Assembly: GCA_964406135.1 (NCBI GenBank)
Contig: CAYOQO010000006.1
Span: forward strand, 1-64,000
DNA from: JACPFN01 sp964406135
GTDB taxonomy: Bacteria > Babelota > Babeliae > Babelales > Chromulinivoraceae
DNA: 64,000 bases
Direction: 5' to 3'
Position 1 is the stretch's first letter. The number at the start of each line of letters is the position of its first letter. The notes beneath the pieces are model-generated. The model had not been told where the DNA came from, ran no database searches, and saw only the letters and a list, made by a program, of their open reading frames with translations. Position numbers and translations under genes: made by a program. Positions 52,336 through 61,693 of this stretch are shown in pieces.

Positions 52336-53469
52336 ATGAATCCAACAACATCACGTTTTCACTTTATCCCAATTACGCACATTTTATTTATCTGTGCAAT
52401 CACAACAATTTTGACCGCTTTTGCCATTTTTCAAAATCAAACAAATTTAATTTTGCTCAGTTACGCCTGCGCAATAACCTTGTTTATCACAATCAAAAAA
52501 TATGCACATCTTTTGATCAGCATTCTATGCTTGCTTTTTTCAACTCAAATTTATTTTAAAATTCATCACAGCAAAAAACAATTTGAACAACATCAAGAAT
52601 TTTTAAAAAAACCCTGCATTGTTCAAGCCAAAATTCTTCAAAAACAAACCAATTTTCTTGATAAAAATCAAACAACACTTACACTCGAAACCACAAAAAT
52701 TTACCATGAAACAGCAGGATTGTTGCGCACACCAAAAAAAATAACCTGTATTGCTCCTGCAAAACGAACAGAAAAATTGCATGAGGGACAAATTATTACC
52801 ATTTTTAAAGCAATACTTGAACAACCAATATCAAGCAATGAGTATCAAAAATATATGATCAAAGAAGGAGTTTGGGCAACAACATTTCTTACTTTTCAAA
52901 AAATTTCTATTAACAATTTTTTGAATCGATCATGGTTTGAACAATGCAACAGTAAATTTTGCACCTTGCTGCATGCAACAACCATCAATTTATTTAATCC
53001 TTTATTTTTAGGAAAACGAGAAAAATCAATTGAAACTATTTTGATTCAACATCAATCTTTGTACTGGGGCATAGCTCATCACATGGCTCGTTCAGGAATT
53101 CATTTAGTAACACTTTTTGGACTCTTTATGGCACTTTTTCACTATGCACGTATCAAACATTTTTATCGATATATTATTGGCGCACTTTTAATGTTTGCAT
53201 ATTTTGAAATCAGCATTACCAGTGTTTCATTTTTGCGAGCTTTATGCATGATCATGCTGCAAATGATCAGCAAAATTCACAAATTTCAATATTCAAGCAT
53301 TCACGCCTTAACGTTAACCACAATTTTTATGGTTTCCTGTAATCCATGGCTTATTTTATTTTTAGATTTTCAACTCAGCTTTGGAATAACAGCAGTTATT
53401 ATCTGGCTCTTTCATGCAAAATGGGCTAAAACAGTTGCCTTTCAACCTCAAAATCTCATACCTTCCTAA
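52336..53469 (+). CDS. ComEC/Rec2-like protein lacking nuclease domain
   Basis: A 377-residue protein with two or three N-terminal membrane segments, a soluble OB-like part (about 85-170) and a shortened Competence domain. The motif HHMARSGIHLVTLFGLFMALF corresponds to the family HLLAVSGLH, and SVSFLRALCMIMLQM and FQLSFGITAVIIW are further family landmarks. Typical ComEC proteins are near 700 residues with a C-terminal metallo-beta-lactamase domain, absent here. It may be a reduced DNA channel or a decaying gene, but the frame is intact. Confidence 0.85.
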   Translation: MNPTTSRFHFIPITHILFICAITTILTAFAIFQNQTNLILLSYACAITLFITIKKYAHLLISILCLLFSTQIYFKIHHSKKQFEQHQEFLKKPCIVQAKILQKQTNFLDKNQTTLTLETTKIYHETAGLLRTPKKITCIAPAKRTEKLHEGQIITIFKAILEQPISSNEYQKYMIKEGVWATTFLTFQKISINNFLNRSWFEQCNSKFCTLLHATTINLFNPLFLGKREKSIETILIQHQSLYWGIAHHMARSGIHLVTLFGLFMALFHYARIKHFYRYIIGALLMFAYFEISITSVSFLRALCMIMLQMISKIHKFQYSSIHALTLTTIFMVSCNPWLILFLDFQLSFGITAVIIWLFHAKWAKTVAFQPQNLIPS

Positions 53470-53515
53470 AGCATAACAAGAAGGTTTCTTAATTTTTTAT
53501 CAAAAAAGGGATTTC

Positions 53516-54997
53516 ATGGAGCTGAATACTTTTTCGCATCTGCAAAAAATTTCAAAAATCTGCATCAGCTTGCTATTCATACAATTTTATACTGCAATAT
53601 TTGCTCGATTTGATGAACGACTTATTACCAAAGAAGAAATTATTGAACTTGTTGCAGAAGCTCAAAAAGAAGAGCTATGCTGCACCATTGAAGAAACCGA
53701 TCTGTTTGAAATTCGATCTGTAAATCCTAAAAAATCATGGACCGTCATCATTTACATGGCTGCAGACAACGATCTTCATTATTTTGCATGGAAAAATTTA
53801 AAACAAATGGAACAAATTGGTTCAAATGAAAATATCACCATCATTGTACAACTTAATACTCCAGGCCATTTAAATCCAACAAAACGTTATATCATTAAAA
53901 AAGGCAGAAGAATTTTGGTTCAAGACGAAACAAGCCCTTCTGTAAAACTCAACAGCGGCAATCCTCAAACACTTATCGATTGTGTTGGATGGGGCGTATC
54001 GCATTATCCCGCAGATCATTACGGTTTAATTTTTTGGAATCATGGATCTGCGGCAATTGATCCAAATTTTACTAAAACAATAAATCCTTGTGATCTATTT
54101 TACCGCAACCCAACCAACAATATGCTTGAAATTGATCGCGGCATAAGCTACATGACTCTTTTGTCACAAATTACTGCAAGTTTTCTTCAAACTGATGGCA
54201 AACGAGGAATTTGTTTTGATGATACCTTTAAAAGTTACATTTCGAACAGTGAGCTTGATTTTGCACTCAAAGAAATTTCATCAAAATATTTAAACCATAA
54301 CAAATTGGATCTTGTAGCTTTTGATGCATGCTTAATGTCGATGATTGAAATTTCGTGCATTGTTCAAAAATACGCGCACTTTATGGCAACATCGCAAGAG
54401 GTGGTTTACGGAACAGGTCAAAATTATGAACTTTTATTCAAACCGTTTCTACAAGGATCAATGATACCAAGAGATTTCGCTCAACACATCGTAGTTGCTT
54501 ATGAACAAACGTATCAAAAAATCATTAACGATTATACTTTTTCAGCGCTTGATCTTTCCCACGCATCAGAGCTTGAAAGTAATGTAACCCAAGTCGCAAC
54601 ATTACTGAGCCAAGCACTTACAAGTCAAAATAATTATAGCGTTTCAAACATGCTTCGAAAATGCAAATCAACACAATTTTGCACCTGTTTTGATGAGCCA
54701 AGCTATATTGATCTGGGAGATTTTTATATCAATATTTTAAAACACATTCAACATATCAATTTACACAATAAACAGCTTGAAGCTCATCTTCAAAACAGCT
54801 TAATTCAAGCTTTAAATCAAGGATTATTTATAATATCTCAATTGGTTATTGAAAATCGAGTTGGTCAAAAATTACGCAGAGCTCAAGGAATTTCAATTTA
54901 TTTTCCAGAACATTCTATAGCTCACAATTATTTAAAATCACCCTTTGCTCTTTCCAATAACTGGGGCCAGATGTTAACAAAATACATACTCGGATAA
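53516..54997 (+). CDS. Exported clostripain-type (C11) cysteine protease
   Basis: A 493-residue protein with an N-terminal hydrophobic export segment (about 12-30). The C11 core carries TVIIYMAADNDLHYFA, the catalytic histidine H176 in LIFWNHGSAA and the catalytic cysteine C272 in LVAFDACLMSMIE. Family members cut after arginine or lysine. It would act in the periplasm or outside the cell. The gene ends just before the DnaA-box cluster. AAAGGGA precedes the ATG. Confidence 0.9.
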   Translation: MELNTFSHLQKISKICISLLFIQFYTAIFARFDERLITKEEIIELVAEAQKEELCCTIEETDLFEIRSVNPKKSWTVIIYMAADNDLHYFAWKNLKQMEQIGSNENITIIVQLNTPGHLNPTKRYIIKKGRRILVQDETSPSVKLNSGNPQTLIDCVGWGVSHYPADHYGLIFWNHGSAAIDPNFTKTINPCDLFYRNPTNNMLEIDRGISYMTLLSQITASFLQTDGKRGICFDDTFKSYISNSELDFALKEISSKYLNHNKLDLVAFDACLMSMIEISCIVQKYAHFMATSQEVVYGTGQNYELLFKPFLQGSMIPRDFAQHIVVAYEQTYQKIINDYTFSALDLSHASELESNVTQVATLLSQALTSQNNYSVSNMLRKCKSTQFCTCFDEPSYIDLGDFYINILKHIQHINLHNKQLEAHLQNSLIQALNQGLFIISQLVIENRVGQKLRRAQGISIYFPEHSIAHNYLKSPFALSNNWGQMLTKYILG

Positions 54998-55009
54998 AAA
55001 TATTTTTTA

Positions 55010-55335
55010 TGTGGATAAGTGGTGGATAACTGGTGGATAACTGGTGGATAACTGGTGGATAACTTCACCACCATACCCCACGCCAACATTTCGTTAAGAG
55101 CCATGAATCGCACTTTCAGATGTGTTGAAAAATGAGAACATCGATCTAGAGCGGAAAAAACCCGAGCACTTCAAAATTATCCCCCCAGTTATCCACCACT
55201 TATCCACATACCAGGAGTTACTCAAAAAGTGATTAAAAAGCCAAAAAATGGCTGTCGAAAAAAAGTTATCCACATAAAATGCATGTACCTATCACTAATA
55301 AAATTTATAATTTTATAAAGAAGAAGAAGAAGAGT
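55010..55335. other. Probable replication origin (oriC)
   Basis: Eight DnaA-box matches: TGTGGATAA at 55010, then GGTGGATAA at 55021, 55032, 55043 and 55054 (11-base period for the four) on one strand. On the other are TTATCCACC at 55189 and perfect TTATCCACA at 55200 and 55266. An AT-rich stretch (about 55289-55320) and AAG triplets (about 55318-55333), which fit a DnaA-trio pattern, follow. Gene direction changes around here. The rest of the 470-base spacer holds no reading frame. dnaA is not adjacent. Confidence 0.8.
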
Positions 55336-55468
55336 AGGCAGCAAGGGGGTCTTGCATCTTTCTTCTTTTCATTTTTATTTTTTTTGTTATGATGTTGTAT
55401 GTCCTAATTTTCAAAAAATTCAATGCTTTAAAAAATTATAAATTCAAAATCGGGGTTCTTGTTTAAAA

Positions 55469-56515
55469 ATGCTGTATAAAGTTATCGCTGAACTTGTTGA
55501 CGAAAAAGGCCTGGATCAGGCATCATTGCAAAATATCATCTGTGAGGGCATTCTTGCTGCATATCTTAAAAAATATCCTGATGCAATCCTGAGAGTAATC
55601 ATCAACAAAAAAACAGAAGCTTTACAAGTTGAAGCTGAAAAAATTGTGGTTAGCTCTGTTGAAAATCCAATGCTTGAAATATCGTCAAAAAAAGCCGCTA
55701 CTTTGCAAAAAGGTTTAGAGGTTGGAGATAAAATTTGGACCCCATTTGAAGAACCAATTGGTCGAGTTGAAATTTTAAAAGCGCGACAAATTATTGCAAC
55801 AAAGTTAAAAGATGTTGAAGCTTTAAGCATTTATGATGCGTTTAAAGACAAGCAAGGCGAGATTGTGCAAGGAGTTATTCATAAGCACGATCCTGCTGGT
55901 ACTTTGGTAATGGTTCGAGACACTTTAGCATTTTTACCAACATCCCTTTCTATTCCTGGTGAAAAGTACATTCCTGGTCGTCCGATTCGTGCACTATTAA
56001 AAGTTGTGCATCAAGATTATCGCAACAATGGTCAACTTATTCTTGATCGTGCATCAGGTGATTTTTTGGTTCGCTTGATTGAACTTGAAATTCCTGAAGT
56101 GTATGACAAATTGATCGATGTTAAGGCTGTTGCCCGTCGCGCTGGTTACAAAAGCAAAATTATTGTTGCTCAAAATGATCCTAACATTGATCCTGTTGGT
56201 ACCTGCATTGGTGTTGGCGGTAGCAGAATTAAGCCTATTTTAAAAGAATTAAATGGTGAAAAAATTGATGTTTTTTCATGGGGACATTCCAAAGAAGAAC
56301 TTGTTGCCTTTGCATTACGCCCTGCAGAAATTAATAAAGTTGAAATTCAAGATGAGCAAAGAGCTCGTGCTTGGGTAAGTGAAGATCAACGAGCTTTGGC
56401 AATTGGAAAAATGGGCCAAAATATTGGTCTAGCCTCAGAGCTTTTGGGAATGGATATTGAACTTGTTTCATCGGGTGAAGGCTTAGATGAAGTTGGTTTG
56501 CGGTCAGAAATTTAA
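55469..56515 (+). CDS. nusA: Transcription factor NusA
   Basis: Binds RNA polymerase and controls pausing, termination and antitermination. The order is an N-terminal polymerase-binding domain (about 1-125), an S1 domain (about 130-200, GEIVQGVIHKHDPAGTLVMV) and tandem KH domains (about 200-345; VARRAGYKSKIIVAQNDPNIDPVGTCIGVGGSRIKPI split around residue 240, and the second GKMGQNIGLASELLG). The length of 348 residues is the short form, without C-terminal acidic repeats. It is the first gene right of the origin and leads into infB. Confidence 0.95.
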   Translation: MLYKVIAELVDEKGLDQASLQNIICEGILAAYLKKYPDAILRVIINKKTEALQVEAEKIVVSSVENPMLEISSKKAATLQKGLEVGDKIWTPFEEPIGRVEILKARQIIATKLKDVEALSIYDAFKDKQGEIVQGVIHKHDPAGTLVMVRDTLAFLPTSLSIPGEKYIPGRPIRALLKVVHQDYRNNGQLILDRASGDFLVRLIELEIPEVYDKLIDVKAVARRAGYKSKIIVAQNDPNIDPVGTCIGVGGSRIKPILKELNGEKIDVFSWGHSKEELVAFALRPAEINKVEIQDEQRARAWVSEDQRALAIGKMGQNIGLASELLGMDIELVSSGEGLDEVGLRSEI

Positions 56516-56544
56516 AAAAAATTTTACGATAAAGTTATATTTTG

Positions 56545-58449
56545 ATGCGAATTAAAGATTTTTTTGTGCAGTTTGGTGTTTCAATCAACGAAGTTATTCG
56601 TGTGCTTAAAGATCTCAAGCCTGCAGTGTATGATGAAAATTTTATTTTATCAGATGATCAGATTGAGTATTTAAAAAAACGTTTCAATCCTGTTGATTCG
56701 GGAAAAGTTTTTAAACATGGTATTGCTGCTCAAGAAAAAGTTATTGTTCAAGATATGACCGTCGGCGATTTAGCCTTACGTTTAAAATGTTCTGTGACTG
56801 ATTTAATCGTGCAGCTTTTAAAGCGTGGTGTTTTTGCAAATAAAAATCAGGTTGTTAAAAAAGATCAAATTATAAAGTTGCTTCAACATTTAAATATTGC
56901 ATATGAAAATGTTCGTCAAAATACAGATGATGCTTTAGAGCGTGTTTTAGAAGCAAAAACTTCTACAGGAACTGAGCGTCGGTTACCAACTGTTGTTGTA
57001 GTTGGACATGTTGATCATGGCAAGACCTCTTTACTTGATTACATACGAAAATCTCGTGTTGCTGAGGGTGAAAAAGGCGGTATTACACAACAAGTTGCAG
57101 CATATGAAGTTACAACAAAACATGGAAATTTAGTTTTTGTCGATACTCCAGGCCATGAAGCTTTTTCTTTGATGCGTGAACGCGGAGTGTTGTTAGCTGA
57201 TTTGGTAGTTTTGATTGTTGCGCTTGATGATGGTATTAAGCCTCAAACTACAGAATGTATTAAAATTATTAATAATTTTGGCGCAACAGCTGTTGTTGCA
57301 TTAAACAAAATTGATAAAGTTTCTAAGGATCGTGTTGATATTGTAAAAGGTCAACTTGCTGATCAAGGATTATTGCCAGATGATTGGGGCGGACAAACTC
57401 CATGTGTTCCTGTTTCTGCAAAAACAGGTGAAGGCGTTGATGAGCTCTTAGAGGTTATCAGACTCCAAGCAGATATGCTTGATTTGAAAACAGATTCAAA
57501 AGATCCTGCTCGTGGTTTTGTTCTAGAATCTAAAATGGAACATGGTCGTGGTGCTGTTGCTACCGTGATTTTGCAACGAGGAACTATTTGTCGAGCAGAT
57601 CATTTTATTTGCGGTAATTCATTTGGAAAAGTTAGCTCAATTAAAAATTTTGCAGGAAAAAATTTAGAATGTGCAGGTCCTTCAGTACCAGCACTAATTG
57701 CAGGTTTTTCAGAACTTGCGCAACCCGGTGATATTTTTGAGTTTGTTGCAGATGCTGATGCTGTAAAAAAACATCAAAAACAGTTAATTCGTCCAAGTTC
57801 TGCAGATGTTGTTAAAATTGGCCAAGAAGGCCAAGTGCTTGAAGGCGATGGTGGTATTAATGTTATCTTGAAAGCAAGTACATTACTTTCAAAAGAAGCA
57901 TTACTTGCAAGCATTGCAAAATTAAATTTAGCTCAAGCTGAAAAAATTCGAGTTATTGATTTTGGCGTGGGTGATATTAACGAAAATAATGTTGAGTTGG
58001 CACTTACCACAAAAGCAATTATTTATGGCCTTGGTGTTAAAATTCATAAAGCTGCACAGTCTGTTGCCAAAAAAGGTGTTACGATTAAAACTTTTGACAT
58101 CATTTATCAACTTTTAGATGATGCAAAAGAAGCTGTTATTAATAGTCGTGTTAAAAAAATTGAAGAAAAGCAACTTGGTTTAGCGCGAGTTAAAGCAATA
58201 TTTAGAATTAAAACAATTGGAGTTGTTGCAGGTGCAGGTGTTGAACTTGGCACTTTACTTCAAGGTGGAAAAGTTAAAATCTTGAGAAACAAAGAAGTTA
58301 TTGGTCGTGGTGTTATCAAAACACTGCAAAAAGATCGTGCAAAGGTTAATACTGTTTCAGAAGGCAGTGATTGTGCGTTCAGCGTTGACGGTTTTTCTGA
58401 TTGGAAAGAAGGCGATGTTGTGCAACATGTTATTGAGGTATCAATTTAG
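56545..58449 (+). CDS. infB: Translation initiation factor IF-2
   Basis: GTPase that places the initiator tRNA on the 30S subunit. Two IF2_N-like segments (about 1-55 and 70-115) precede the G domain: G1 GHVDHGKTSLL, G3 DTPGHEAF, G4 NKIDK, G5 SAKTGEG. Domains II to IV follow. At 634 residues it has a short N-terminus compared with E. coli. ATG 56545 is chosen over the TTG at 56542. It is 29 bases after nusA; rimP and rbfA are not in the usual places. Confidence 0.96.
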   Translation: MRIKDFFVQFGVSINEVIRVLKDLKPAVYDENFILSDDQIEYLKKRFNPVDSGKVFKHGIAAQEKVIVQDMTVGDLALRLKCSVTDLIVQLLKRGVFANKNQVVKKDQIIKLLQHLNIAYENVRQNTDDALERVLEAKTSTGTERRLPTVVVVGHVDHGKTSLLDYIRKSRVAEGEKGGITQQVAAYEVTTKHGNLVFVDTPGHEAFSLMRERGVLLADLVVLIVALDDGIKPQTTECIKIINNFGATAVVALNKIDKVSKDRVDIVKGQLADQGLLPDDWGGQTPCVPVSAKTGEGVDELLEVIRLQADMLDLKTDSKDPARGFVLESKMEHGRGAVATVILQRGTICRADHFICGNSFGKVSSIKNFAGKNLECAGPSVPALIAGFSELAQPGDIFEFVADADAVKKHQKQLIRPSSADVVKIGQEGQVLEGDGGINVILKASTLLSKEALLASIAKLNLAQAEKIRVIDFGVGDINENNVELALTTKAIIYGLGVKIHKAAQSVAKKGVTIKTFDIIYQLLDDAKEAVINSRVKKIEEKQLGLARVKAIFRIKTIGVVAGAGVELGTLLQGGKVKILRNKEVIGRGVIKTLQKDRAKVNTVSEGSDCAFSVDGFSDWKEGDVVQHVIEVSI

Positions 58450-58486
58450 CTGTTGTTTTTGTTGTTTTTTGTTGCAATTTAAGATT

Positions 58487-58512
58487 AAGAGCCTTGCAGA
58501 AGGCTCTTTTTT
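58487..58512 (+). terminator. Intrinsic terminator after infB
   Basis: AAGAGCCTT, loop, AAGGCTCTT followed by a T run, 37 bases beyond the infB stop. Confidence 0.9.
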
Positions 58513-58583
58513 GTTGTTGTTGAATAATTAGAAAAATTTATTTTCATTTTGTTAAAATTACTGATTATGATGATTATGTCTCT

Positions 58584-58696
58584 CCTTCCTTGTTTTGATA
58601 GTAAGGTAGTATGGTTGGAGAACTGCTTATTGTCGATGGTGGCGCGTTTGCTTATGATGGTTAGGGGCGCATTCCACCATCGATTTTTATTTTTTC
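58584..58696 (+). ncRNA. Candidate small RNA
   Basis: A plus-strand unit without a reading frame between the infB terminator and nfo. A possible promoter (TTGTTA at 58549, GATTAT at 58572) precedes a nested hairpin (TCTCC...GGAGA with CCTT...AAGG inside). A strong stem, TCGATGGTGG (58633) with CCACCATCGA (58674), is followed by a T-rich run. The last stem is terminator-like only in the plus direction. It matches no RNA family known to me. Confidence 0.35.
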
Positions 58697-59553
58697 ATAT
58701 AACTTTGTAGTTTTTTAATATTTTTTATATCGTCTGCAAATTCATCATCACCTTTTGGTGTTTCTAAAATTTTTGCAATTTTTTTAAATTTTGGATCTTG
58801 CATTAAAAGCTTGAAGGTTGCTGGTTTTATCATGCCTTGGCCAATGTGTTCATGTCGGTCAACGCGAGAGCCTAAATTTTTTTTTGAATCATTGATATGA
58901 AAAACTTTTAATTTTGAAAGTCCAATAGTTTGATCAAATTGTTGCCATAATTTTTTGTATGTTTCTGGGGTGTCAAATGTATACCCAGATGCAAAAATAT
59001 GGCACGTGTCAAGACACACCCCAATATATTTTTTCTGTGAAACATGAGAAATGATTGTTGCAATTTGCTCAAATGTACTTCCAACGGTTGATCCTTGACC
59101 TGCCATGGTTTCAAGTAAAAGCATAACTTTTTTAGGTTTTGCTTTTTTGAATACAGTATTGATATTTTCAGCTATAAATAGCAGCGATTCTTTTTCATTT
59201 TGGGTGTGCATTGTTCCTGGATGAAGAACTAAAAATGGAATTTGCAAAAGATCGCAACGTTGTAATTCTTCAACAAGTGCATCAATAGATTTTGCAACAA
59301 TTGATGATGTTGATGATCCTAAATTAATCAAATAAGATGCATGGGCAACAACAAGTTGAATAGTTGATTTTTTTTGTTGTGTTAAAAATTTTGAAATATC
59401 ATCTTCTGAAATTTTTTTAGATTTCCATTGGCGATTACTTTTTGTAAAAATTTGAATGCAGTTTGCTCCAATTTTTTCTCCACGCAAAATTGCATGATTA
59501 AAGCCTTGAGAAATTGATACGTGAGCACCAATAAGCGACTTTTTTTGAATCAT
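58687..59553 (-). CDS. nfo: Endonuclease IV (AP endonuclease)
   Basis: Zinc-dependent enzyme that cuts at abasic sites in base-excision repair. Motifs include IGAHVSISQGF, VLHPGTMH, LLETMAGQGSTVGSTFEQ, GVCLDTCHIFASGY, KVFHINDSKKNLGSRVDRHEHIGQG and KILETPKGD, giving the metal ligands. ATG 59553 follows AAAAGG and yields 288 residues; the longer frame from 59583 is rejected. The only leftward gene right of the origin in this window. Confidence 0.95.
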   Translation of the reverse strand: MIQKKSLIGAHVSISQGFNHAILRGEKIGANCIQIFTKSNRQWKSKKISEDDISKFLTQQKKSTIQLVVAHASYLINLGSSTSSIVAKSIDALVEELQRCDLLQIPFLVLHPGTMHTQNEKESLLFIAENINTVFKKAKPKKVMLLLETMAGQGSTVGSTFEQIATIISHVSQKKYIGVCLDTCHIFASGYTFDTPETYKKLWQQFDQTIGLSKLKVFHINDSKKNLGSRVDRHEHIGQGMIKPATFKLLMQDPKFKKIAKILETPKGDDEFADDIKNIKKLQSYMKK

Positions 59554-59682
59554 GAAAAACCTTTTATTTTTTATTTTTTTCAAAATGATTTATTTTGACA
59601 GATTGTTGCTTTTTGTGGATAGTATTACAAATTTTATCATGACACAATTTTGAAAACAATCACGAGTTAAAAAGAAATAAAT

Positions 59683-61566
59683 ATGAAATTTTTGCGATCA
59701 CTGTCTGGTTTTTCCAGGATTATTTTTGTTGTGTATTTTTTTACCGTTACACATTTTTTGAAATGTGGCACGTGGAATTTTAACGAAGATTTTCGTTTAA
59801 AATGTCACGGTGTTTCAGTTGCAGAGTTTTACAATAGTGCAAATACTAATTTGCTGAATTCGACAGTTGGTGAAGATGAAATTATGTATATTCTTTCAAC
59901 TATTGATTATTATCTTCATGCAGATTATGGCGACATTAAAAATCCGCGATTAAGTTTTTACACAGATTTGCGATTTCGTTTTTCATGGGGTTCTTCTGCT
60001 GAAACGTCAATGTTTAGTAGTTCTTTTGCGCTTGTAGATACGACTCAATCTATTAAAGGTGCAAAAATGAATCGACATTTGATGTGGATGCGTGAAGGTT
60101 GGGTTAAAATGGAAATCGGTTCAGATATTGCCAACAAAAAAAACTATGTTCAAATTGGATTAATTCCTTTTCAGCTTGGCCGAGGAATTTCTCTTGGTGC
60201 TGCATATGATGCACCAGGATTTTTGGGTTTTAACGCAGGATTTGCAATTGATGAATATGCTCCAGCAGTATTATTGAGTGTTAATCCTGTTACATCAACA
60301 ATTGTGAATGCATACTTAGCCTTAATTGATGACCGACAAACATCTTTAAATGAAAATTATGAAATAATTCGAACTTTCGACATTAGCGCTGGATGCAAAA
60401 TGCGGGGCATAAGTGAAAGATTTTATATTATTTCTTTGAGCAGTAAATCAACATTTCAAGATATTGCAGCACAACAAAAAATAATTGTTGAACCATATGT
60501 GATGCATTTATATGCTCCGGATCGAAATTTAGAATTTGTGCATGATATAACATCAGATCTTTCTACAGCAGGAATTGCAGTTGAAGCTGAATTTGGAAAA
60601 GTAAGTTGGGGTTTTGAATGTGGCCGTAATTTTGGAGAGGCGCATATTAAACCATGGGATCGCAATCAGATTGCTGTGCAAAAAAATGATAGTGGAGAAT
60701 TGTTTGAGCAATACACAAAAATTTATGATCAAAATCCTTTAAATTCTACAGCTACTTTGGTCCCGGTAACAACAACGAATCAATTTTATGTCAACGCTTG
60801 TCCAAAAAGTTCTTTGGAAAATGGAAAACAAATTGGTCCGAATTTATACAATGGTTTAACCAGATTTCGCCCTGAAGAAAAATTTACACTCAGTGGATAT
60901 TTTTTTGTTGGTGATGTGGCGTATGAATACGTAAAAGATTATTTAACTGGAGCTTTAGGTGTTGGATATTTTTCAGGATATCCTCACGAACGAACTGATT
61001 TAAATCATTCAAACTTGGATGGAATTTTGCATCAAAATTATACGGGGTTTGCTCCTGTTCAATCGCAATATTCTGGAACTCGCATACGAAATTTGATTAT
61101 GTTTAATCAAGGAATTTCTCGATATACTGTTGCAGCTCCAGAATCATCAAATCCGTTAATTAATTCAACGCAGCCATTGGTAACCGATACGCTTGATTCT
61201 ACAACCAATATTGCATTTGTGGGGACACGTCTTGGATGGCAGGTGCATTCGTGGAAAGATCATAAACTTTTAATTGCACCGAATGTAATTGGTTATTGGT
61301 CGCCTGAAGTGCCAAAAATTGCAAATCCAAGTACTAAAAAAAATGCAAAACCATTTTTAGAGATTGGTGATTATTTAGGCACAGAGTTGAACGTTGAATT
61401 ATCAATGGATATTATTCATAATTTAAAATTATCTGGATATGCAGGAGTTTTGCTTCCTGGTTCTTATTATCATTCATTAAAAGGCACTTATTTGCGAGAA
61501 CACAAGGGCAAAATTGGAGATAGTCCGGTATATATTTGCGACATTGCAATTTCTTATGTATTTTAA
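59683..61566 (+). CDS. Large outer-membrane beta-barrel protein 1
   Basis: A 627-residue exported protein: N-terminal hydrophobic signal (about 10-28), then alternating beta-strand patterns rich in aromatic and glycine residues, ending in ...CDIAISYVF, the terminal-phenylalanine signature of outer-membrane barrels. It is paralogous to the next gene along most of its length (shared NYVQIGLIPFQLGRGISLGA, QYSGTRIRNLIMFNQG, IGYWSPE). Likely a porin or surface antigen; no named family recognised. It would rely on the Skp homologue and BAM machinery. Confidence 0.85.
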   Translation: MKFLRSLSGFSRIIFVVYFFTVTHFLKCGTWNFNEDFRLKCHGVSVAEFYNSANTNLLNSTVGEDEIMYILSTIDYYLHADYGDIKNPRLSFYTDLRFRFSWGSSAETSMFSSSFALVDTTQSIKGAKMNRHLMWMREGWVKMEIGSDIANKKNYVQIGLIPFQLGRGISLGAAYDAPGFLGFNAGFAIDEYAPAVLLSVNPVTSTIVNAYLALIDDRQTSLNENYEIIRTFDISAGCKMRGISERFYIISLSSKSTFQDIAAQQKIIVEPYVMHLYAPDRNLEFVHDITSDLSTAGIAVEAEFGKVSWGFECGRNFGEAHIKPWDRNQIAVQKNDSGELFEQYTKIYDQNPLNSTATLVPVTTTNQFYVNACPKSSLENGKQIGPNLYNGLTRFRPEEKFTLSGYFFVGDVAYEYVKDYLTGALGVGYFSGYPHERTDLNHSNLDGILHQNYTGFAPVQSQYSGTRIRNLIMFNQGISRYTVAAPESSNPLINSTQPLVTDTLDSTTNIAFVGTRLGWQVHSWKDHKLLIAPNVIGYWSPEVPKIANPSTKKNAKPFLEIGDYLGTELNVELSMDIIHNLKLSGYAGVLLPGSYYHSLKGTYLREHKGKIGDSPVYICDIAISYVF

Positions 61567-61693
61567 ACAGGCAAAACTTTTATAAAGGCGCTGTTTATGC
61601 AGGTTCTTGTTTGACAAAGCTTATGATTTCAGGGATGCTGTAATCAGATAATAGTTATTAATTCTTAGATTCATTTTCCATTGGATTATTTGT

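Noticed and set aside
55021..55062. Tandem 11-base repeats considered as a CRISPR array
   Set aside because: The period is 11 bases with no spacers, and each unit is a DnaA-box variant.
58584..58696. Structured region considered as signal recognition particle RNA
   Set aside because: The conserved GGAAG/AGCAG apical motif of bacterial SRP RNA is missing.
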